From contig NC_051134.1 of assembly GCF_014839805.1 (NCBI RefSeq), positions 14,353,170 to 14,417,169 of the forward strand: DNA of 64,000 nt, given 5' to 3'. Below the pieces are notes generated by a model. It ran no database searches, was not told the DNA's origin, and saw only the letters and a list, made by a program, of their open reading frames with translations. The number at the start of each line of letters is the position of its first letter. Within the stretch, counting starts at the first letter, position 1. Below, piece by piece: positions 55,960 to 64,000 of this stretch. The translations under genes were made by a program, and so were the position numbers. Source of the stretch: Manduca sexta (Eukaryota > Arthropoda > Insecta > Lepidoptera > Sphingidae).

Positions 55960-56630
55960 ATACAGATGAATCGCAAGAATATGGTATTAAAGAAAGTTGT
56001 GTATTTTAAAGTTATAAGCTGTTACAGTACTCTGCAATGGTTTCCCAGTGGCGTTCATATTTTTTTTAAAGCATAGACCGGCTAAAAAGCTATATTTGCT
56101 AATTGATTTTTACCGCCCGGTCCGTTGAAACTCACAATACGTAAGGTACCATGGATACGCTGCGGGCTTTAGGGAAGAAATTTGGATTCGGGTTGAGCGG
56201 GCTGTTTGGGCTGGAGTAAGGGTAGTGTAATGTGTACCAATTAATTTGTAAACCACTGTAATTTATTTGGTGAAATACAATTATATTTTCTGAATATTTT
56301 TATTCATGTTGGACACAATAATAACTGCAGATTAAAAAGCTCTATTGATAAACAAAATAGCTACCTCTAGCAAATATGTCACAACAAAAACATTAAACCT
56401 TTCAAGTCTAGGCCCAAGGTGAAAACTCAATAATTTTATAAATATTGCTGGCCGACCCTGCAATAAATATTACTGACTATTTAAACAAAATAATTAAATA
56501 ATATCTACAATACATTTTATCGACGCAAAACCACAATTTATTCAACAAATGTTTACGTGACTGTATAAAAGTACTAATTAAAAGTCGCAAGCCCCGCAAC
56601 GATATAACTTAAAATAAAATTTAAAATCTT
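55960..56630. other. No gene supported; short GC-rich patch
   Basis: At 56100-56225 a patch contains accATGGATACGCTGCGGGC, a 22-codon frame (56152-56220) ending in a stop. Too short and unrecognised. The rest is AT-rich. Confidence 0.45.
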
Positions 56631-57190
56631 AGAAAATTGTCCGAGCGGGTTTATCTCCGGCACTTAAATCAGCGTTCCATTTACTGTGAAACAAGTAGGG
56701 CGCCCTCAATTAGATTAGTCAATCGAGTGGCGCATGGTAGCCGAGCTCACTGCGAGTAATGAAGAAGTAGCCCGCATCGCGTGCCACCATACAACAATTT
56801 TGATACCACCGTCAATAAAAACAAATATATCACTAAACAACCCGTGAGGATGCCACCCCCACCTCCCCCGAGTAACTCTTATATCGCCACAACTAAATAG
56901 GTTATATAATTACATATCACGCTTCATTGTCGTGATAAATACTTTCTCACAGTTATCATTTACCAAATCTACGCCACTGTCCATTTTAGATAATGGTGCG
57001 AGAGGGATGGAGTTTGCATGAACACTGTTGGTGAGAGCAGGACGGATATAAAATAACATATATTATTATAGTGTCCACCAAGCGGATATTGATTATCTGC
57101 CACAGTTGAGAGCCACCGAACCCCTCACCCCGGTGTGCCAGCTGGGCGCCTAGTAAACTTATGTCTTGACCGCTGAGAAGCAATTCTGAC
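56631..57190. other. GC-richer unassigned block
   Basis: 56640-56790 has caattagattagtcaatcga (56707-56726), two homeodomain-type ATTAG/CAAT cores, beside CpG-rich words; 57000-57180 has gtgtccaccaagcggatatt and ccctcaccccggtgtgccag. The latter faintly recalls the family-C LINE tail but is not convincing. No gene. Confidence 0.35.
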
Positions 57191-57870
57191 TTTTAAGCGT
57201 AGGACATTGAGTCTTTTTTGTCATTAGATACTCTATGTACATAATACCTTTTGTCAATTCGCGCGATATTCAATATTTGATCTCTGTCTAACCGACTGAA
57301 CGGCGTGTGACTGCAATATCTCCGTCTCGTTCGAACACATTCCATAATCATTTTCGATGCATTCCCTTGCCATGATTTTGCAGCGGCACTTGCTAGTATG
57401 ATTTTACAATTTTGCTTGTACAGCAAAGTAATGCTTTATATGGAATAATAAACTTTTTTGTTTGTAGCATAATGTGCGTCTTCTTTGTTAAGTGTGCTTA
57501 TAAAAAGATGACTTTTGTTAAATAAAAAAAAATGGGGACAGTAAAATGACATAATTGAAACTCGGTTACAGTACCTATATATTTAATTGATTAATTATTT
57601 ACAAATAAGACACCTAGTGTCTTGACCTACTATTGTTTTTGAGTTAGCCAGGATATTTTCCTTGGAGATATACTGGATATCACTACGATATTAAAAAAGT
57701 GTAGAAAAAGAAAAAATAAATTGCCATCAAATAATAATGTCTCCCTTAATCTCCAAAGATCTTTAACAAACAAATTTCAATAAACCCAATTAATTATATA
57801 CCACAAATATTACTAAAAACTAATATTTATTCACACGAAGTTCATGAAAAGTCCCCAAGGATTCACCTCT
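57191..57870. other. No feature recognised
   Basis: A 77-codon minus-strand frame (57193-57426) is basic and unrecognised. AT-rich beyond it. Confidence 0.5.
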
Positions 57871-58195
57871 AAGTTAAAGCGTGCCATGTCTAGACACAAC
57901 TAGCGAACAAATTTCTGTACTACAAAACTTTTCGTGGGGTAAGGGACTTACTACATTCATCTTTGCGCGTTTGTGTGTATTCGTGTAACCTGTGAAAAAT
58001 TGCTTTTGTCGATGTGTGAACTCCGTACACAGGCAGACGGGTGGCTGGGGGCGGCGTGGCTGTGTGCGTACGGCGGGCGGCAAAGGGGTCCGCTCGTGAA
58101 CTAAATAGCTTAGTGTTAACACATATTGACATCAAATTCACCGCGATGTTATCATTTATTCAGGTAGCAATACCCGACAGGTTTTAGTTAACTTT
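57871..58195. other. GC-rich patch
   Basis: 58020-58100 on the plus strand is G-rich (gggtggctgggggcggcgtg, cggcgggcggcaaaggggtc). Two overlapping minus-strand frames exist through it; neither is recognised and both look compositional. Confidence 0.35.
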
Positions 58196-59230
58196 TTGCG
58201 AAATTTCGGCGGCAAATTCACGGGACAGGCGCGTCGGCGATTAATAATTTTTGTCGCTTTGTTTAACTTACGTCGACTTCGCTTTGGAGTTATTACGAAT
58301 TTTAATTGCCCGCCAGAGGTTCACTTTACGTCGACACTTTTTTATATTTATGCATCTTTTCGGCCTTTAAACAACTGCGGATTTATAAGCAAGTTTAATC
58401 ATTGCATTTTTATTTTAAACATTATTATACTTGAAATCAGTATCCCATTACTCGTAATACTGATCCATATTTTAATTATAAATACCATATTTGTAAATAA
58501 ACACCTTAAAAAATTAACATAAGGATTGCGGAAATAATTATATTCGCACTGACTTGATCTTCAGTTCTCAACTTGCCGTCATTCTGGCGACTGGAGCTAA
58601 GACAGGGTTGTTAGTAAAGTAAGCAATACGGCATCACTGTTACTAGAACATTCTGTCTCTCCATTATAAAATTTATAGTAATCTTCCCGACTCCACATCT
58701 AACTTTAGAGAATTACAAAATTTTCCACTGAGCTAATATCGTGCGTTTTAAAATGTATTTGTGATGTTTCTATCTGATTTTATTGCTTAAAATCAATACT
58801 GGTATAATTCATGGCGAAAAATATTTAAATTATTGCGCAATACTACGTTAGATTGATGAAAAATTGTATCTTACCAAAGTACGATTATTTAAGATTTTAT
58901 TTATATGATTATGTACGATTCTATATATCTTGAAAATTATATATTAATAAAACTCAACGTTACGTACGTAAAAATTTAAACATGTGTTGACATATCGAGA
59001 TAGAGTCAGTGTAAAAATTACGTCTATAAACTTGGCAAGTGAAATTTAATACAATATTGTATCGATATACCGTGCCTTACTTAAACTGCATTCTCGACAG
59101 ATTGGCAAAGTTTACCCAAAGTTGCAGCAACAATCACCTCACGACAAATAGCAAGGGAACACCACTCTTGTCCTTGTAGGATAAGACATCGGTGTCTCTA
59201 TTTTACTAATATCTATCATTCTACGCTATA
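58196..59230. other. No feature supported
   Basis: The plus-strand frame 58196-58522 (108 codons) starts at TTG and ends in a very hydrophobic, isoleucine-rich stretch (IIILEISIPLLVILIHILII) typical of T-rich DNA. No family recognised, no splice context. The remainder is AT-rich. Confidence 0.5.
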
Positions 59231-59234
59231 ATTT

Positions 59235-59432
59235 GTACTGAGTCAATAAATTAACAAATAATATAAGAAATACATGTAAAAGAAAATTTATATCACTATC
59301 CAATTTTATTGTTTTTTCTTTATAGTAATTATTGTACTGTGTTAATAAATTAACAAATATAAAAAATTGGTACATGTAAAAGAAAATTTATGCCACTATC
59401 CAATTTTATTGTTTTTTTCTTTATAGTAATAA
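59235..59432. repeat. 99-bp tandem duplication
   Basis: Copy one starts gtactgagtcaataaattaa (59235), copy two gtactgtgttaataaattaa (59334). Both end in ccaattttattg then a T-run and ctttatagtaat. Differences are scattered substitutions and small indels. Each copy's end (tttttctttatag) looks like a splice acceptor, so the duplication also doubles an acceptor-like site. Confidence 0.85.
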
Positions 59433-59579
59433 ACTAAATTATGATAAAAATCGTTGCAAATCAAAGTCTGGTTGTATTTTGTGACAGGTAGTCTACATTA
59501 AAATATAACATGAAGTCTCCAAATGTAAACAAACAAGAAATGAAGAGTTAACAGCCGTAACGAGTGTCTTAATGAACTT

Positions 59580-59760
59580 GTAATAAAATTATTGGCCACA
59601 CACAGAGCCGCTCAGGCGACGCCCCAGCGACGACGAGTTAACCTGCTTAGGGAGGTCCTTGGGGACCCTCGATATCGATACTTTGCCGCCATTTTAGCTT
59701 CAATATATCCTGAAAAAATAACAAGGTCTTGACTCATTTACATCGGTCGTTTTCCACGGA
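59580..59760. promoter_or_regulatory. Promoter-like block with DRE and Pho/YY1-type words
   Basis: Perfect TATCGATA at 59673-59680 is the DNA-replication-related element bound by DREF at many insect housekeeping promoters. It is followed by ttgccgccatttta (59682-59695), which contains a GCCAT core. Upstream is CpG-rich (gctcaggcgacgccccagcg, 59610-59629) and a palindrome ggtccttggggacc (59654-59667). No frame follows directly; direction unknown. Confidence 0.35.
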
Positions 59761-60760
59761 GTACTCTAAATAAAAAGTTAAATATTTTATATGTTTAAAC
59801 ATTCTCGTTTACTTGAGCAAACCTTGCTTGTTAAATACGGTCATCAAAAAAATTACAGCCCAGCCATTCCAAAAGCAATCCTTTAAAACGTAAACGTAAC
59901 ATTTAACCATAAAGCATTATATTCAGCTATCCAATCTCGCCGCGCACACAAGAAAAATAACAGCGTCATTACAAGCGTTATATCGACATCGATAAAGCGG
60001 GACTCCACCAGATTCAGTAGTATCTAGAGAGGCGAGCTACAATAAAATGTACCGAGCTAGCTACAAACCTGAGCAGTTACTTTGCTGTGCCCTCCCACTA
60101 CCCACCCCCCTGGCATATGCGCAGTTGGGCCGAGTGTGTGGCTCACACATACAAACAACGTCACCTGCGAATCCTGTGACCACACATTTGAGTATCAGTA
60201 GTGACGTGTGCATCTGCCCACATATCGATATGTACGGCGTTAATAGTGAATGCCCGAGGCGATTTGATTACTAATTGATCCGCACTATGACTGTTACATG
60301 CATTGCTATAATAAACTTCAGGTTTTTCTGTGAAATAATATTCATACTTCTGTGTATTTGTAGTTTCCACTATACAATATGATGTCAATTCTATTGTTTA
60401 TAATAAAATCTAGAGCGTCAGGCCTTCTAAAACAAGGCGTATAATTCTCTAAATATATTATTATGAAAATTAGTAGCGACTGCATTTAGGACGCTACCTG
60501 TATGCTTGGCTTGATCGTGAAGGCTTTCATATTTGTATTGTAAATGAGACCTGCGTCTTGAAGGTCGGGAACGACAATTGAAATTTAAAATATTTGTAAT
60601 TTTTTCATAGCGTCTCTCAATCAGTTATACATTATTCTTGTTGTATCAAATATATTTTTAATTCAATAATTGAGTACGACCTATAATAGACATCAGAAGA
60701 AGTATGGAATCAATATCGATACAACCCAAACCACCCTTGTTACTGGAGGAAAAGGTCGCG
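59761..60760. other. Unassigned; palindrome acatatcgatatgt
   Basis: A perfect 14-bp palindrome lies at 60220-60233; catcgata also occurs at 59988-59995. The GC-richer stretch 60040-60260 carries overlapping unrecognised frames on both strands. Confidence 0.4.
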
Positions 60761-60794
60761 TTACTTTCTAGGTTATTCGTGGGCGACATGACAC

Positions 60795-60880
60795 AATGTG
60801 TGACGTCATGCCGGCTGTCAGAGTGCTCTTCATCAGCCTGTATATAAGCAATAATAATTACGTATTCAATTCACGCGATA
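60795..60880 (+). promoter_or_regulatory. CRE plus TATA box arrangement
   Basis: TGACGTCA (60801-60808) stands 32 bp upstream of TATATAAG (60841-60848). An initiator-like TCA with its A at 60873 is 32 bp from the first T of the TATA box, the usual distance. The order and spacing look like an inducible core promoter; the 60-codon frame around it (60796-60978) is not recognised and no exon follows visibly. Confidence 0.3.
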
Positions 60881-61200
60881 GGAGGGTAGACAGTCTCGAC
60901 TTCGCCCACACTGCACCCTTGTCTATTTTAGTCTCAGACGCGTGTACTATTATTCCGAAGAAAATATCTAATAAATAATAACAGTCTTCGAAGGTAACAG
61001 CAATCGAGAAACGTCAGGTTATTGACAGCTACGATAATATCCTAGAGTCTAGGACCATTGTCCTAAATGGTTTGCATCAACCTCACCAGATGAAGCACCC
61101 TGTAGAAAAAGAAAAAAAATGCCAAACCACAAACGAAATATCATGATTATTATAGTCCAAGGTCCCATTTATCCTCTACCTCTGCTATTAATAAGAGATC
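60881..61200. other. No feature recognised
   Basis: Nothing supported. Confidence 0.5.
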
Positions 61201-61204
61201 TCTT

Positions 61205-61335
61205 GCTCATTTGTTTTCTATGGTATTGACCCCACTGCACTTGATGGTAAGCCAGATACAGTTTCAACTGACGAGCGATTATTATCACTTAACAGTCGTC
61301 ACCATTATGCCGGAATTTTTGGAATGACAAAGCTG
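61205..61335 (-). repeat. LINE tail, family C, short reversed copy
   Basis: On the plus strand attgaccccactgcacttgat, ggtaagccag, tcaactgacgagcgattatt, cacttaacagtcgtcac and attatgccggaatttttgga follow the order of the reversed family-C copy at 14255-14515. The 5' part is missing. Confidence 0.6.
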
Positions 61336-62585
61336 AAATCTTTCATTATCTACCTATTCCTTCAATAATAATGTTAAACGAGCAATAGTTGAGTTAGGTG
61401 TTAATTATGCCCGTATGTGATAAACGCTAAACTAATCCGTTTCCGAATGCTAATAATGCATAAAGAGAGCACATTATTAGTTGCAGGTCGCGTACTTTCT
61501 GTCTCGGACTATGTGGAGTACAGCCACCCCAGACGGTGCGCGGTCGCCGGACGAATAACTTACACTCATGAAGATAGACCGCAATGGATGAGGTATGTTT
61601 TATACTTGGAATATTTAGATTTGCAATATAAGTTACTGGCAAAAAAAACTGAGTACACATTATGAAAAGGTTTTCCCTTTATCCTACAGTTTGTAAATTT
61701 TAACGAATAAAAACAAATTAAAGGAAGCAGATTAAAGCAGCAGACCGAGCTCTGTGGCGTACCTTGGGGAAGATCGATGTCCATCAGTGCAACGGGCTGA
61801 TGTTGATGATAACGATAAAAAACTTATTATATTATGAAATAATAATATTTTATCAAAACCGAGAGTTTAAATGATTGCTCTATCAGTAGAGTAAAGTTAG
61901 GCTAGAAAATATTACTCTTTAACATTAACCTCAGCCGTAAAAAAAAATGTATATGTATTATTCTGCTACGAAATACTTCTCCTTAGGATCTATAATTCTC
62001 CTTTAAATCATGTTACACTATACAAAATATCATAGGGTAACTACTACTCTTGCGAATATTTTGCCACATCCATTGACCTTGATATTTATTTCGTAAATCT
62101 ATGATTATAAACGCTCCCAAGTCTGAAAGTGGACATCTCAAGGTGACATTATAATAATAAAAGATGTGAATACCCTGAAGGTGAACTAATATAACATAAA
62201 TCATCAAAATAAGCTTCCATTGAACCACTGAAGAATGATAAAAGCTTGTTTATCCAACATTTGATATTTGTGAACATATAGGTCATATTCTATTTTAATA
62301 AAGTGATTTAATAATTTCATATTACTAGTAAATAGCGAGCTACGAAAAACTGAAGTAATTGAAGGTAGTCTATAAATATTATGAAAAGGTCAACTCACGT
62401 CCATTTTAATATCACTACAAGAAGGTTCATTATTTTTCTTAGGGAAAAATATACAACCACGTTAGTAAAGTAATATATATTTTTATCTTCTATATTTCTA
62501 TGGTATGAATTTTTATATAAAAAATACAAGGGTGTATCATCCTCTGACATGAACATTTCATAACGCTTTTTTAAACACACTAGCA
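61336..62585. other. No feature supported
   Basis: 61480-61590 is GC-moderate with an 82-codon plus frame and a 77-codon minus frame over the same bases; neither is recognised. AT-rich elsewhere. Confidence 0.5.
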
Positions 62586-62880
62586 ATCTTCAATCGTTAC
62601 CCCCATGATCCGGCCATCATTTTGCGTTTTGCATCACTCGACAAACCAAAGATGAAAGAAGTTCAAGTGTTCTCGTAAAGGCCGCGTCCTTGGAGGGTGA
62701 GATGAAAGGGGAAAGGGGAATCACTTCGGAGCCTATCCCGGAAAAATGGCTCGCAACTGAGCAGGCGGGGTGGTGCCGCTTAATGATCAAAACGCCTTCA
62801 ATATTGCGGAGGCATGAGTCTTATCATTATAATTTATTCATGGCATAGCAGCCAAGAGACGTCCTCTCAGTGTCACTGCT
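62586..62880. other. GC-richer block, candidate conserved non-coding DNA
   Basis: A block of near-even base composition (ggagggtgagatgaaagggg at 62693-62712, agcaggcggggtggtgccgc at 62760-62779) lies between AT-rich stretches, with no open frame or repeat match in the window. Possible regulatory element or single-copy repeat. Confidence 0.3.
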
Positions 62881-64000
62881 AAATAATGGGATAAAATTGC
62901 AAAATTGCGTTAAATAACAAATCTTAGAGAACTGTTGCCTTTTTGCATAACAATTAGTTGAGGTTTTTTATTCATTGCATTTAATTTGAGCTCTCGGAGA
63001 GACTTCTTTTTACTTAGCTTACTGTGATTAAAATAGTAAGGGATTAAATGAAAACTAAAAGGATTACCTTCGCTATAATAACAAAGAGTTGATTTAAAAC
63101 GAATACAAAAGAAGATTCCACTCAAGCAATTTTTGTTTACAGCATTAATAAGCCAGATTGAACAGTGTTACTACACTGTTCCATCATCATGTGTTAGGTA
63201 CTGAAAACCCTGGCTCAGAATAAAGCTACACACTAATAATAGTAATATTCTCTTGTATACTAATATAATAACAGTATTTCTGTTGCCTTCCCACTCCCCC
63301 TTTCTTTCCATAAAGTTTGACAACGATTCCTTTGACATTGTTCGTGTTCAAGGTCGACGGTGGTCAATTACAATCAGGTAACCCAATTACACCATTGCTA
63401 GCCCCTTGTTGATAGACGGGTAGAAAGGTAATCAAAAATAAAGAGTAAAATATTTATGACCTCTTTCAAAATATTCCACTTAACAATTTCAAGTCGTATC
63501 CAGAAAGAAATCAATACGATCAATGAAAGGTATGTCGCAAATCGCAGTGTGTAGATCTCATGGAAAAACGTATCAGAGGCGGAGTCAAAGGACAAAGCTA
63601 ACTGTAAGCGAATAAATATATTTGGTAGAACAAACAATATCGAACGAGGTCGCAGTCTAGTCAGACGGGAAAGGTAGTAAACCTGTCGCTTTGTCGGGAA
63701 CAAATTAAATGTATATTTAGATTAGTATTCTAGTGAAGTACTTTTCTTATTCTTCTAGTTGGTGCTACTTGATTGTATTTTAATTTGTGATGAATTATTC
63801 TGCTGTTAGCAATATACTTAAAACAATTGACTTCTTGGATCCAAGTGAGTTGATGACAGTGCTGATGTCCACCGCCCATAAGCAGCTACACCGTTAGAAT
63901 AATCAATCAAGACCGCCATAAATATGTTGACTGGCGAGTGAAAAATCATCTTTAATTAGTCACACACTTATTTGGACCCTAATCCACTTACGATCAGGCA
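62881..64000. other. AT-rich, nothing recognised
   Basis: The minus-strand frame 63398-63703 (101 codons, ATG start) has a basic N-terminus (RQVYYLSRLTRLRPRS) and hydrophobic stretches (YLSLIVLISFWIRL) but matches no family I know and shows no splice context. No repeats identified. Confidence 0.5.

Noticed and set aside
56152..56220. 22-codon frame starting ATGGATACGC
   Set aside because: Too short, unrecognised, no transcript evidence; likely compositional.
57000..57180. A further family-C LINE tail
   Set aside because: Only the words ggatataaaata and gtgtccacc are loosely similar; the diagnostic 'ggcataattgtgtcgac' block is absent.
58196..58522. 108-codon frame with membrane-like end
   Set aside because: TTG start, isoleucine/leucine-rich end typical of T-rich DNA, no recognisable family.
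63398..63703. 101-codon minus-strand frame as a gene
   Set aside because: No family resemblance, no splice or promoter context; chance length.
1..64000. Known conserved insect microRNAs
   Set aside because: I looked for mature sequences of common families (such as let-7, miR-1, bantam, miR-2, miR-10, miR-279) and saw none; a covariance or homology search would be needed to exclude others.

Overview
The window looks like animal, and specifically lepidopteran (moth or butterfly), genomic DNA. It is strongly AT-rich. It has no bacterial-type gene packing and no long open frame. It carries several dispersed repeats that I recognise from lepidopteran genomes: tRNA-derived SINEs with recognisable A and B boxes, RTE-class non-LTR retrotransposon remnants, LINE tails ending in the 'cttaccatcaggcgaac' type of sequence, and the 'cctcctttttttgaagtcgg' element end. 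Family names come from memory and could not be checked against a library. The species cannot be told from the sequence.

I find no host protein-coding gene that I can defend. The longest open frames are about 100-140 codons. They are either shadows of repeats or unrecognised frames close to chance length, and many begin at TTG. The window is best read as intergenic or deep intronic DNA. Short exons inside a very long intron cannot be excluded; a possible 34-base micro-exon (8328-8361) and a possible first-exon region (35536-36290) are listed at low confidence.

Layout. 1-6.3 kb: mostly empty, with a 57-bp tandem repeat, a CpG-rich patch, RTE-like tails and a 47-bp tandem repeat. 6.3-7.9 kb: a dense cluster of old retroposon pieces. 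8.1-12.0 kb: GC-richer islands in AT-rich DNA, candidates for conserved or regulatory sequence. 12.5-18.3 kb: a second retroposon cluster (RTE coding remnant, two SINEs, LINE tails on both strands). 20.4-29.2 kb: an inverted-repeat element, an RTE tail, a TA-flanked pogo-like MITE, a chimeric SINE/LINE-tail element, and a composite element with 130-bp inverted arms and a three-unit SINE-like tandem array. 30.3-34.0 kb: a SINE, an RTE C-terminal remnant, and a SINE with a likely target-site duplication. 35.5-36.3 kb: the most CpG-rich stretch, promoter-like. 39-48 kb: LINE tails, a 68-bp tandem repeat, and several copies of a CTCF-like decamer. 48-64 kb: sparse, with paired octamer sites, a 147-bp MITE with 35-bp terminal inverted repeats, a SINE with near-perfect pol III boxes, a 99-bp tandem duplication, and two promoter-like motif groups near 59.7 and 60.8 kb.

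No operon, CRISPR array, phage, rRNA gene or functional tRNA gene is present, and I found no new multi-gene system. The points most worth checking are the non-autonomous DNA elements, the recurrent CTCF-like motif, and the CpG-rich region at 35.5-36.3 kb.
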